A DNA stretch of 64,000 nt from Tritrichomonas musculus (taxonomy: Eukaryota; Parabasalia; Tritrichomonadida; Tritrichomonadidae), in contig JAPFFF010000075.1 of the NCBI GenBank assembly GCA_039105265.1, positions 186,001 through 250,000 on the forward strand, read 5' to 3'. A program made the translations under genes and the position numbers. Within the stretch, counting starts at the first letter, position 1, and every line of letters starts with the position of its first letter. Positions 41,611-51,481 of this stretch are shown here, piece by piece. The notes below the pieces were generated by a model. It saw only the letters and a program-made list of their open reading frames with translations. It did not search any database and was not told the DNA's origin.

Positions 41611-43995
41611 TCATTTCTTTAAGAATCCATAGAACTTCAAATATGATTCATATGATGTGTTGAATTCTTTGTCAGGATCTTTATTATGCTTCATAAGAAT
41701 TTGCTTGCAAAATGAAAGATATTTCTTGGTTTCTGAACATACGATTGCTGTCATGCAAGCAGTGTCATAAACGTCAGGGAAAATATATCTTTTAGGAAGA
41801 ATTCTGTTGATATTGCTTTTCTCGTCATTGCCCGACATAATTGTGCCATCTGAATAAATATTCGTCATTTGACTCTCTGATATTCCTTTTTTCTTTAAAA
41901 TTGTTTTGTCTAGCAAGTTCTGGTTGCTATCACCATCTGATGCTTCAAACGTAATACCTCGAATGTCAGTCAGATAAGAAAGTCCTTTGAATGCTGTCCC
42001 GCTGATTGAATGGCCAACAAAAAACAAAGATTCGTGACTGAAATTGAATTGATTCAATAGATGATCGAGTGATTTCATCACATGAATCGATGAAACATCG
42101 AAATAGAAAATGTGTCGGTTTAGCCATTCAATTCGAAGAAAGAGATCATTATTTCTATGTCTCACAAATGAGTAAAACGGCAAGATTTTGTCCAAAATCA
42201 ATGGAATGTATTTTCTGCAAATCGTTTCAATGAAGAAACCAATTCCCCAGCTATCTTCATACGAACCTCCAACAATGTAATGCGTTCCAGCAAGATATTT
42301 CCCTTTATCTGTGATAAAAGAAGGCTGAATCATCATTTCTTCCTTAAGTGGAATTTGGTATCGTTCAAATCCTGGAATTTTTTCATATCTATCTGAATAT
42401 TCATTCGGCCAATAAGATTGTGTGAAATCGTCCCATTTTTCTTCACATTTCTCTCTTCCAAGACTCGAAACGCATTCTTCATATTCTTTCAAAAGCAAAC
42501 TTTCATTTTCATTCATTTTTTCTCTATATTGAAAATGATCAAAATAATTTCTGTTGGAGATGTCAAATTGTGATTTTAATAAAGTCTTTTTTGTGTCATG
42601 ATAATGCTTTAATGTTTCATTTAATATTTTATCTGATGTTATAACGAGCACTGGATTGTGTGTTATTTTTTTGCAAAAGATTCGAATATTGTCTTTTTCA
42701 TATTCACGGCCAAATATGTATTTCATTGTCGAGTTAAACAATCCGCGTTTAGAAGGCTTGATGTAGCAATCGCCGTTTTCATTGATTCCATATAATCTCG
42801 GCAATGTTGTCAACATTGCAAAATCTTCTGTTTGAAGTGTTCCATCACTTCGTGATTGTGTGAAACAAAACGGTACAGGATATATTGTTTTATTCTCATT
42901 GAGTTTAAACCATTTTTCATTGTTTTCGTGATATTTTGCCTTGTCAACTCCTGGAAACACTGTTTGCATTGAGATGAAATAAACGATGAAAAATAGTATT
43001 ACAAAGACAACATATAATGTAATTGTCACCCAAAAAAAGATTCGAAGAATTCTTTTCTTTAATAATCTCATTACTCTCCTCCTATTTAAAACAATGTCTA
43101 TCATGTTAAATGCAAGAATTTTCTCACTGAAAATCATCTTCACTGTCAAATAAATAAAAAATTCAAAAATTGATATCGAGCCTTGTGATAGAGGATACAA
43201 AATTGTATATAACTGTAAAGCAAAAATTATTAATGTGATAATAATTCTATTTGTATAAATGTTCCTCCCGAATATTTTGGTTTTTCGCGATAAAAAAAGC
43301 ATTTCTCTTAAGCTCGAAAATTTTAAATTTTCTTTTTTTAAATAATCATTTCTTTGTATAATTTGGCAATCTTCATGCTTCTTCCTTATTCCAATGATAA
43401 GTGAATCTAGTTCCGATCTATCCTGATATTTAAAAATTTCATTTTTGGTTTTCGCTGAAATGGTTAGCAAGAGATAGAATTCATAAATAGCTGTGACGTA
43501 GAATGGCCATTTTAAAACGACAAAAGTTAAAAGAATAATTATCATACTGATAGCAATAGCACTCGTTATGATGCCCAGCATGGCACCGATTGTTAACAAA
43601 AAAGGACCTCTTCGAGTAGTTTTAAATTTAATGATTTCTTCTATCATTATTATCATTTGATCTTTCATTGAAATGAATGTTTTCTTGATTAATGAAATGT
43701 AATCACTGATACAGTAATAAAAAAGAAGGATTAAAACAAAGATTATTCCAATATCTGAGAAATTTGCAAATATTGTAATAATTACATGTAACGTTGATTT
43801 TGTAAATAATGGAATCCATTGGTATAGAATAATATTGAACATTAAAAAAGAAATACCTGCAAATATCAAATAAAGAACGATTAATATATCGAAGAAAGAA
43901 ACCACCAAAGTAAAAAAAATTACAAACAAAAAAAAGCATGTAAATATTTTCATAGGTTTGCTCATTTTCTTGATTTCTTTGATGTATAACTCCAT
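41611..43995 (-). CDS. Multi-pass membrane protein with lipase-type GHSxSG motif
   Basis: 794 residues from the ATG at 43995. The first 330 residues contain eight or so hydrophobic helices (about 14-60, 68-97, 137-190, 250-300, 320-350) separated by basic loops. The remainder is a large soluble domain. Near its end FFVGHSISGTAFKGL (nucleophile S663) has the GxSxG elbow of alpha/beta hydrolases, preceded by MKSLDHLLNQFNF, the usual helix before it, and followed by GITFEASDGD, which resembles the fold strand with an acidic residue. This resembles lipase class 3-like domains joined to a membrane part, as in DAGL, but I could not place the third triad residue. Function as a membrane lipase is inference. 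No signal peptide beyond the first helix. Confidence 0.65.
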   Translation of the reverse strand: MELYIKEIKKMSKPMKIFTCFFLFVIFFTLVVSFFDILIVLYLIFAGISFLMFNIILYQWIPLFTKSTLHVIITIFANFSDIGIIFVLILLFYYCISDYISLIKKTFISMKDQMIIMIEEIIKFKTTRRGPFLLTIGAMLGIITSAIAISMIIILLTFVVLKWPFYVTAIYEFYLLLTISAKTKNEIFKYQDRSELDSLIIGIRKKHEDCQIIQRNDYLKKENLKFSSLREMLFLSRKTKIFGRNIYTNRIIITLIIFALQLYTILYPLSQGSISIFEFFIYLTVKMIFSEKILAFNMIDIVLNRRRVMRLLKKRILRIFFWVTITLYVVFVILFFIVYFISMQTVFPGVDKAKYHENNEKWFKLNENKTIYPVPFCFTQSRSDGTLQTEDFAMLTTLPRLYGINENGDCYIKPSKRGLFNSTMKYIFGREYEKDNIRIFCKKITHNPVLVITSDKILNETLKHYHDTKKTLLKSQFDISNRNYFDHFQYREKMNENESLLLKEYEECVSSLGREKCEEKWDDFTQSYWPNEYSDRYEKIPGFERYQIPLKEEMMIQPSFITDKGKYLAGTHYIVGGSYEDSWGIGFFIETICRKYIPLILDKILPFYSFVRHRNNDLFLRIEWLNRHIFYFDVSSIHVMKSLDHLLNQFNFSHESLFFVGHSISGTAFKGLSYLTDIRGITFEASDGDSNQNLLDKTILKKKGISESQMTNIYSDGTIMSGNDEKSNINRILPKRYIFPDVYDTACMTAIVCSETKKYLSFCKQILMKHNKDPDKEFNTSYESYLKFYGFLKK

Positions 43996-44514
43996 TTTCC
44001 TCTAATTCACTACTATGCATTCAAAAAAGTTTTTTTTTTTTTTGTGAAAGCTCATTGAATTTTTTATGTGAAAAAATAAATAATAATTAGAAATATAAAC
44101 AACTTCATCTTTTTCGCAAGTAGCAGCCAGTTTGTCTTCATTTGCCTTTATTGTTGGTCTGAAATAATTAATGATTTATGCAATTCCTTTTTCTAAGTAA
44201 ATTAATAACACAATCAATAAGATTTTGTTTGAATTGATTAAGAAGTTCTTCATTGATTTTTTCTCATTGAAAATCTTGGACTTGAATAATTGAAAATACA
44301 CTGATCCTTTTTTTAATATTGTAGCTTGTAATTTCAAAAAAAGTATTAAAACAAAAATGCAATTATTGTTATTTTTAAATAACCTGTATAATAAAAATTT
44401 AGTAAAATATTTATTATCTCTTTTATAAAGCAAAATAAAAATGTTTTTAAAAATTTTATTATTCATTCAAAAAATTTACAACAGACCACATAATATTCTT
44501 TTTTCAATATTTTA
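43996..44514. other. Divergent spacer between membrane hydrolase-like and acyltransferase-like genes
   Basis: Contains a T run near 44029-44042. A 96-codon minus frame at 44176-44466 is hydrophobic, low-complexity and unsupported; I treat it as chance. Confidence 0.5.
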
Positions 44515-45810
44515 ATGATTTCTCAAAATGGTGTTTCAAAAAGGAAAATGCTTGATTCAGAGCAAGTATTTGTCAATAGAGCTAACAATGTTTTCATTCA
44601 ATTTGCGATGGAAGTTGAGCATCCAAAATATTTACCAATTGTGTTAGAAAAAGTAAAAAATTCACTATCAGGGCTATATACTAAAACCGATGGTTTTAAT
44701 TTTTTAAGCAATTTCAAAGATCCAAGTACAGTTACGATTCATAAAATTCCCAAAGAAATTAAAACTTTAACAGATTGTTGTGATTGGATTTACAAAGCAT
44801 ATACGCCAAATGTTGATTATTCATTAGCATCAATTGCTGCAGATGATACCCGCATTGTAATTAATTCGAATCATTCAATATCAGATGGAGGCTTTTTTAA
44901 TTGCTTACTCGAAAACATACAAGACCCAACATCAAATTGGCCTTTTGAACAGCAAGCTTCCATACCCAAAGACGTGCGAAATGACCTTTTTAAAGAAGAA
45001 TTTGATAAAATTCAGAAAAAATTTGAAGGCAAAAACGGTTATGATTCAATTCTCAAAAATAAATTGACACATTTTGATCTACAAGAAGTAGTTGATTTAC
45101 CAGATGCATACAATGTAATACCGACTCCATTTCGAGCCATTTTAAAAGCAAAAGAACTTTCTCCATTTATATACGATAAAAGTTCTCAAAAAGTGAAGCA
45201 TCTGACTGAATTTTTATGGACAGGCCTATGCCTTTCAATTTGTGCTAAAAATGGTCGTTTCGGACCAATTGGAGTCGGAACTTGTATGGACTTTAGAAGA
45301 CTTTTGCCTAAAGAAAAAATTGATCGTTCTTTCGGAAATTGTTTCACAAACTTCTTCGTAACCGTCAAAGACGCCAGTCCAAAAATGACAATAAATGAGA
45401 TTTGTTCTTCTTTTAGAGACAGTTTTAATATCGTTAAACAAAATAACTCCTTTTTTAAAGATTTCCTTTTCCCTCCTGATTTTGCTTTTCCTAAATGCCC
45501 CATCTCTTACGTCTCAAATGTGGGGCCAAACAGAATTAAAACGCCAATCAAGGACTTCTACGCGCAGTGCACAAGTACTGAGATTGGGATCAGACCTGCA
45601 TTCTTGGTGACGAGTTATTCGAAGCTGAAAAAAGAAAATGATATGAATGACGTGGTGATTTGTATGAGAACTTCACCTAGGGTGGTGGGAAGGAAAGTAT
45701 CGAGCGACGTGTTCGAAACATATTTGCATTTCTTAAAAAATGTTGACCCTAGAATGAAATCAGGTGATGTATTAGATGAGTTGATTCATTTTCAAAAATC
45801 TTTGGAATGA
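44515..45810 (+). CDS. CoA-dependent acyltransferase / condensation-fold protein (AATase-like)
   Basis: 431 residues. The diagnostic motif is HxxxDG: NHSISDGGFF with H120 and D124, which in the chloramphenicol-acetyltransferase-like superfamily supplies the general base. It is preceded by the expected strand (DTRIVINSN). The second half has the GTCMDFRRLLP segment, similar to the R-containing strand of alcohol acetyltransferases and PapA5/condensation proteins, and a SYVSNVGP turn typical of the C-terminal subdomain. A soluble transfer enzyme using acyl-CoA or a similar donor is likely; acceptor unknown. The start is the ATG at 44515. It has its own spacer and no operon partner. Confidence 0.7.
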   Translation: MISQNGVSKRKMLDSEQVFVNRANNVFIQFAMEVEHPKYLPIVLEKVKNSLSGLYTKTDGFNFLSNFKDPSTVTIHKIPKEIKTLTDCCDWIYKAYTPNVDYSLASIAADDTRIVINSNHSISDGGFFNCLLENIQDPTSNWPFEQQASIPKDVRNDLFKEEFDKIQKKFEGKNGYDSILKNKLTHFDLQEVVDLPDAYNVIPTPFRAILKAKELSPFIYDKSSQKVKHLTEFLWTGLCLSICAKNGRFGPIGVGTCMDFRRLLPKEKIDRSFGNCFTNFFVTVKDASPKMTINEICSSFRDSFNIVKQNNSFFKDFLFPPDFAFPKCPISYVSNVGPNRIKTPIKDFYAQCTSTEIGIRPAFLVTSYSKLKKENDMNDVVICMRTSPRVVGRKVSSDVFETYLHFLKNVDPRMKSGDVLDELIHFQKSLE

Positions 45811-45980
45811 AATATATTAAATGTTTTATCATTAAATTTATATATTGATAATTTGTAAATTATGTGGCGGTTAAGATAAATTAAATATTTTGAAATAGTA
45901 ATAAAAAAAATATTATTATCAATAAAAGTTAAGTATATGAAAATAAAATATATTTCCCTTTTATTGATAAAAAAAAAAAT

Positions 45981-46052
45981 GCTTCTGGCGCGGATCGAAC
46001 GCGCGACCTTCCGCTTACTAGGCGAACGCTATAGCCACTAAGCTACAGAAGC
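45981..46052 (-). tRNA. tRNA-Thr(AGT)
   Basis: Read on the minus strand: acceptor GCTTCTG/CAGAAGC is perfect, followed by a D arm with TAGCTTAGTGGCTATAGCG. The anticodon stem TTCGC/GCGGA has loop CTAGTAA (U33, anticodon AGU at plus-strand 46017-46019), and the T arm GCGCG/CGCGC has loop TTCGATC. A long T run (plus-strand A run 45969-45979) follows the 3' end as Pol III terminator. No intron. Confidence 0.95.
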
Positions 46053-46269
46053 TTACGATTCAATTGAAACCTTTTAATTAAAATATTTTAATGAATACTG
46101 AAATTAACATTTTGTCCATTAAATTTTATCATTCATCAAAATTAACACTCGAAATCAACAATAATATAGAAAGATAATATAGAAAAATAAGATAAAATAA
46201 GAGAGATAGTTTATTATATTAATCCGTAAAATAAAAAATATCACAAGTAAAAATATATTGAATGTAAGC

Positions 46270-46584
46270 TTAAGAAAAAAGTCGAAGTGATTTTTCAAAA
46301 AGTGCCATGAATGCAATGATCAAAAACAAATAAAGATTATCATCAATTTTTTTCTTCAATTCTTGATATTTTGAATATCTGTAATTTGTTTCTTTGAGAA
46401 TTGAAATTGGCTGGACAGATGAAATATTGATGTTTGGACATGCTTTATTTATTTCGGAATTATGTACTTCATGATATGGTGCAAAAGTAACATGCTTTTG
46501 TTTGGGTTGTTCACATTCAATTTTTACTTTGGAAGCATCATTTAATTTAATGCATTCAAGAGAGTCAATGTATCCAAATTCCAT
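46270..46584 (-). CDS. Small tail-anchored protein with a PP1-docking-like motif
   Basis: A 104-residue hypothetical protein starting at the ATG at 46584. I believe it is real because a TCATTT initiator-like site lies 18 bases upstream and the frame has ordinary composition. Residues 28-37 read KQKHVTFAPY: KHVTF fits the RVxF docking motif for protein phosphatase 1, though short motifs arise by chance. The last part is one hydrophobic helix (NLYLFLIIAFMALFEKSLRLF) right at the C-terminus, the layout of a tail-anchored protein facing the cytosol. No domain is recognised. Confidence 0.55.
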   Translation of the reverse strand: MEFGYIDSLECIKLNDASKVKIECEQPKQKHVTFAPYHEVHNSEINKACPNINISSVQPISILKETNYRYSKYQELKKKIDDNLYLFLIIAFMALFEKSLRLFS

Positions 46585-46598
46585 GACGTTATGATAAA

Positions 46599-46604
46599 AA
46601 ATGA
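46599..46604 (-). promoter_or_regulatory. Trichomonad-type initiator (TCATTT) of the tail-anchored protein gene
   Basis: Minus-strand TCATTT with the +1 A at 46602, 18 bases before the ATG. Chance matches are common in AT-rich DNA. Confidence 0.4.
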
Positions 46605-47900
46605 TTTCATTTAATTTATTTTTTCAAAGTTTTTTTTTTTTTTTTTTTTTTATATATCCATTGAAATAAACGTATGAATTTTCTGAAAATTATATTTATC
46701 CATTTAAAATATTCAATTTATTTCTGATAATTATTTGATTTTATAAGATTTTCATTTAATTTATTTTATCGGTAATCATTTGTATATATTTTATGTAAAA
46801 ATCCCAAATTTGAGAATATCTTTATTAAAAAATCATATATAGCAATTTAATTTAATTAATATCAATTTATAATCATTTAAAATTTATTTGGTTTATATGG
46901 GTTATATTTGTTTTTATTACTTCAAGGAGAAAAACTGCTCAAAAATAACTGCAAATTAAAAAGAATTACATCAATTAAAAAACTTTTTGAAAACAAAAAA
47001 AAAATAAACAACAATATATATCGTTTTTATGAAGAAAATGAAATATTTAATAGATCGAATACCATCATCACATTCTAATGAAAGGAGTTAAATTGGCATC
47101 ATACTTATGATGCTATGATTTTTAAAATAATAAATTGATCAAATATTTTAAAAGCAATCATACTTGTTCATTAAAAATAATAAATTTGCAATGAAACATT
47201 AAAAGAAGTTCTGTTGATTTTTTTTATCGATATGATGCTGAGTATGACATTATTTATTTTTTTTTAAAAAAAAGAATCAAAAGCAAAAATATGTTTCTCC
47301 ATTATTATGAATTTAATTTCAATACACTTGTTAAGCCTTAGATCCAAGAAAGTAGATATTAAAGTAAATAAAGCATCTATTTTTTAAATAGAATTTAATA
47401 CTTTGGGGTTTAAATTGTATTCTAAACAATTATTTTTGCATTCTTTTTAAACTTTGAACAATTTATGATGCTTGAATTTATTTGCAAGAAGATATCGATA
47501 ACATCAAATATATAAAAATTGAAATAATCACGAAATTCAAATAAATTTAACCAATAATTCTGAAATTCTAAAGATTTTGGGGAATTTCATGAATAAATAA
47601 TACAATTAATTTAGTTGAGAAAAGCATTAAGGAGAAAAATTGGGCAATTTATATTAAAAAAAAAAGAATCAGCATATCGAATATGATTAATTAAAAAAAA
47701 TCTGAATCTAATAAGTGCAAAGTTCTATTTAAAGGCAAAACATTTGAGAATTACATGATTTAGAATTGAAATATAAAATTTTTATATAATTCAAAATTTG
47801 ATTAAAAATATTTATTATAAGATTGAAAAAATTGAAATAAATAATCAATTTTGAAATAAATAATTTAAATAATTCTTATTGAATATTCCATATGAATAAG
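46605..47900. other. AT-rich spacer upstream of CH-domain gene
   Basis: Contains an A/T run at 46629-46650 and another near 47261-47275. No gene or RNA seen. Confidence 0.5.
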
Positions 47901-47906
47901 TCATTT
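47901..47906 (+). promoter_or_regulatory. Trichomonad-type initiator (TCATTT) of the CH-domain gene
   Basis: TCATTT with the +1 A at 47903, 14 bases upstream of the ATG. Confidence 0.55.
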
Positions 47907-47916
47907 TTTATTTAAT

Positions 47917-50358
47917 ATGAGTACTCAATCTAAACAATCAGATGATTGGATTCAATTACAAATAAATGTTTTTACTCGTTGGGTTCAAAATCAATTAAAA
48001 GATCTAAAAAACATACATATTGATACGATAACAAAAGATTTATCAAATGGTGTTGCTTTAGTTGAACTTGCAAAAACATTAACACAAAAAGATACTCCAC
48101 GTAATTGGGCAAAGTCTCCTAAACGAACAGTTGAGATGGTTCAAAATTGCGATTTAGCTATTGATATGTTCACTAAGGATGGCGTTAATCTTGTTGGAAT
48201 TTCAGGGAAAGATGTAAATGATAATAATGGAAAACTTATTCTTGGTTTAATTTGGTCATTAATTTTATACTATTCGATTGGTAAATCGTTTCCAACTACC
48301 AACAGTGCCAAAAAAGAAAATGTCAAAGAAAACGTTAAAAGTACAAAGAAAAATGAAAGTAAAGCGCTCAAATCATGGGCGATAGAAAGAACTATGAAAT
48401 ATCCAAATATTAAAAACTTTTCTCCATATGAATTATCAATGTGTGCCTTATTGGATTCTTATGTTCCAGATAAGATCAATTATTATTCATTAAATCCAGA
48501 AGACAAGGACCACAATTCAGCTCTTGCCACAGATGTCATGAAAGATCTCGGGATACCAATTTTCATCTATCCTGAAGATGTAAAGAATGTCTCCCAAATT
48601 GATGATAAAACATTGTTAACACAATTGTCTTCAATGAAAACAGTTTTAGAAAATGGCGAATTAAATAAAAAAGAAGAGAAAGCAGATGAAAAAACTGACA
48701 ACGAATCAGACAGCGAAAATGTTGAAAAAGAAGATAAATCCGCAGACAATCTTGAATCGATAAATCAAAAAGATTCTGCTGAAACATCGAGCCAGTCGCA
48801 TAAAAACGAAGATCAGCAAATTTTTGACGACTTTTCAAACAAACTTTTTGAAGAAAACGAGATAGATCACGAATTGATTATCAAGCATGACTCAATTGAG
48901 AACGAAAATTCAAATGGAAATGAAAACCACCATGACACAGATGAATTCTCAAACTCGCTTTTCAACGAAAACCAATTTGAACATGAACTAATGATCAAGC
49001 GTGATTCCATTGAAAGCACAAATCAATTGAACAGAGTTAATGATGATTTGATTTCTGATGAATTTTCAAACACGCTCTTCGAAGAAAATGAGATCGATCA
49101 TGAATCAATAATCAAGCGTGAAGCAGCTGAAACGGATATTGAAAACAATTTGGAAGAAATAGATAATCATCAAGAAACAGATGAATTCTCAAACTCGCTT
49201 TTCAACGAAAACCAATTTGAACATGAAACAATAATCAAGCGTGATTCTGTTGAAGGCACAAATCACATAGCAGAAGATAACGATAATCAAGTTGTGGATG
49301 AATTCTCAAACACGCTCTTCGAAGTGAATGAGATCGATCATGAATCAATAATCAAGCGTGAGGCAGCTGAAACAGATCTTGAAAACGATTTGGAAGAAAT
49401 AGATGATCATCAAGAAACAGATGAATTCTCAAACTCGCTTTTCAATGAAAACCAATTTGAACATGAAACAATAATCAAACGTGATTCTATAGAAAGTTCA
49501 AATCACATAACAGAAAATAACGATAATCAAATTGTGGATGAGTTTGTGAACACACTTTATGAAGAAAATGAGATCGATCAAGAATCGATAATCAAAATCG
49601 ATTCTATCGAATCTGTAAATCAAGGAAATGAAACCGACAATGAAAGCCAAGTTCCTGATGAATTCTCAAGCACGCTTTTCCATGAAAATGGCTTTGATAA
49701 TGAATCAATAATCAAACGTGACTTTGTTGAGAGCGCCAACCAAACAAAAGCACACAATGATAATCAAACTCCAGACGAGTTTTCAAACACTCTTTTTGAA
49801 GAAAATGAACTTGATCATGAAACAGTTATCAAGCAAGATTCAGCGGAAGCAGCAAATCATTCAAAAGCAACTGACAGTCAAATACCAGACGAGTTTTCAA
49901 ATGCACTTTATAAAGAAAACAGTTTTGATCAAGAATCAATTGTTAACCGGGATTCTATTGATTCAGAAAACCAATCAAATGACATCAACGAGCAAGATGC
50001 TGCAGATGATTTTGAATCGAAATTGTATGATGAAGACTTGTATGATATTGAACAGCAAATTAAAAGAGATTCAATTCAGCAAGAAACAGAAATTCAAGAG
50101 AGATCAGCCGATCATAATCATAATGATTTATCAGATCAAGAACGTGAACTATATGATGAAAAGAGTAAGACTTTGAATGGCAAATATCTAAAGCTTCAGC
50201 CAAACAAAGAAAAATCATCATTTTATGATTGGATATACAGTAATATTATTAATCCTATTGAGTCAATATTTGATCCTCAATCTCCAATTACAAAACCTTG
50301 TGGTGTTATATTCTTTAATTCACCTATGGCACCTTTTACTTTTTCTATCAATAATTGA
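47917..50358 (+). CDS. Tandem calponin-homology (actin-binding) protein with long acidic repeat tail
   Basis: 813 residues. Residues about 12-118 form a CH domain (VFTRWVQNQL, DLSNGVALVELAKTL, GVNLVGISGKDVNDNNGKLILGLIWSLILYY). A second, more divergent one lies at about 147-245 (ALKSWAIERTMKYPNIKNFSPYE, MCALLDSYVPDKINYY, DLGIPIFIYPEDV). This pair is the type-1 actin-binding module of alpha-actinin and filamin, so cortical actin binding is likely. After an acidic linker, residues about 304-735 hold eleven repeats of 37-41 residues, consensus DEFSNTLFEENEIDHESIIKRDSIES. Spectrin repeats and EF hands are absent, so it is not alpha-actinin. The repeated KRDS could be phosphorylated. The C-terminus (from ~765) is different: FYDWIYSNIINPIESIFDP then a hydrophobic end. 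Intact. Confidence 0.85.
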   Translation: MSTQSKQSDDWIQLQINVFTRWVQNQLKDLKNIHIDTITKDLSNGVALVELAKTLTQKDTPRNWAKSPKRTVEMVQNCDLAIDMFTKDGVNLVGISGKDVNDNNGKLILGLIWSLILYYSIGKSFPTTNSAKKENVKENVKSTKKNESKALKSWAIERTMKYPNIKNFSPYELSMCALLDSYVPDKINYYSLNPEDKDHNSALATDVMKDLGIPIFIYPEDVKNVSQIDDKTLLTQLSSMKTVLENGELNKKEEKADEKTDNESDSENVEKEDKSADNLESINQKDSAETSSQSHKNEDQQIFDDFSNKLFEENEIDHELIIKHDSIENENSNGNENHHDTDEFSNSLFNENQFEHELMIKRDSIESTNQLNRVNDDLISDEFSNTLFEENEIDHESIIKREAAETDIENNLEEIDNHQETDEFSNSLFNENQFEHETIIKRDSVEGTNHIAEDNDNQVVDEFSNTLFEVNEIDHESIIKREAAETDLENDLEEIDDHQETDEFSNSLFNENQFEHETIIKRDSIESSNHITENNDNQIVDEFVNTLYEENEIDQESIIKIDSIESVNQGNETDNESQVPDEFSSTLFHENGFDNESIIKRDFVESANQTKAHNDNQTPDEFSNTLFEENELDHETVIKQDSAEAANHSKATDSQIPDEFSNALYKENSFDQESIVNRDSIDSENQSNDINEQDAADDFESKLYDEDLYDIEQQIKRDSIQQETEIQERSADHNHNDLSDQERELYDEKSKTLNGKYLKLQPNKEKSSFYDWIYSNIINPIESIFDPQSPITKPCGVIFFNSPMAPFTFSINN
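48825..50120 (+). repeat. Coding repeats of ~39 residues with an exact 240-bp higher-order period
   Basis: The phrase ATGAATTCTCAAACTCGCTT recurs at 48941, 49181 and 49421, exactly 240 bp (80 codons) apart. It alternates with a second unit type ending in KREAAETD. The outer units are more divergent. Recent growth was therefore by duplicating two-unit blocks. Confidence 0.9.
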
Positions 50359-50627
50359 TTGTGTTTTTATTGTTCATAAATAAAATGATAGTATATACAT
50401 ACATGCATATTAAAATTGCTGATTTTTAAGTAATATATTATGAAAAATCAAATTTCTCTTGTTTATAAAAATGCTTATGTGAATATTCAAATTTGTGTGA
50501 ACTTATAGAATTTTTTCTTAGAATAATTCAATTTTGAATGTTGTAAAAGGTAGGGAAAAGTGTCTTTTTTATGTCTACCGCTTATTGTTACATCATAAAT
50601 AATATATTAATGTCCATTTTGAAGTTT

Positions 50628-50661
<34 letters not shown>

Positions 50662-51481
50662 GTTAATCATCATTATTATTTTTGAAAAGGTCGTCAAGTT
50701 TCGTGAACATTTATTGGTTTTTTAAAAGAATTGAGATATCTTTAGCTGAAAACATTGTTCTTTGTCGATATCAATAGAGTAGCCTTTACTGATCATTTCC
50801 AAAAGAGAAAAGATTTCGTCGTTAATCTTAGTAAAAAGGTTCGTTTTAAACTGTTTGGAAGAATTATTGTTAGAAAAATGAATGGGAGTAATCGTTGGAT
50901 CCGATTTATGAATTCATGAAACATATGTGAAATAAATTCTGAAAAGAGATTTTTCATTTGGGCCTCGTGCTCTCCAAAAATAAATTTAAATATTTTTCTT
51001 ATTCATAATAATAGACTTTTGCCGAAATTTCAATTTTTTTATCGAAAAATGTAAATATCACAAAACGTGATCGTTATAAAAACTTTCAAAATTAAAAAAA
51101 AAATATCTCAATGATAATTCTATTTTTCTTAATTTATTTTAAATATATTTTTATCATTGTTAAATATTAAAAAAATTACTTGCCTCAAACCTTTATCTAC
51201 TAATTCCATTAAAAAATTGTTTTTGATGATTTGATTTGATTCAAGTTTATTGTTAAATCTATTTAAAAATAAATAAACTTCCATATTCAAAAGCTCTCAA
51301 TTCAATGTAATTTCTTTCATCTCATTTATTGATGCTAACTTATTTGGTATTTTTTTATCAAACATTTAGACATTCAATTTAATGATTTCGTTTTTGATTT
51401 TCATTCAAAAAGTTTTATAGAAGTTTAGAAAAAGTTATTTCATGAACGATTCAAATTGAATTTAAGTTATTGAATTGTATA
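50359..51481. other. Spacer with long A run and a decayed gene fragment on the minus strand
   Basis: An A run of about 27 bases lies at 50631-50658. On the minus strand between about 50990 and 50690, stretches KSDPTITPIHFS and INDEIFSLLEMISKGYSIDIDKEQC can be read. These resemble trichomonad proteins with a BTB-like N-terminal region followed by LRRs or ankyrins, but stops interrupt them. Beyond 51000 nothing is seen. Confidence 0.4.

Noticed and set aside
44176-44466. 96-codon minus-strand hydrophobic frame
   Set aside because: Low-complexity Asn/Lys/Phe composition typical of AT-rich spacer and no recognisable feature.
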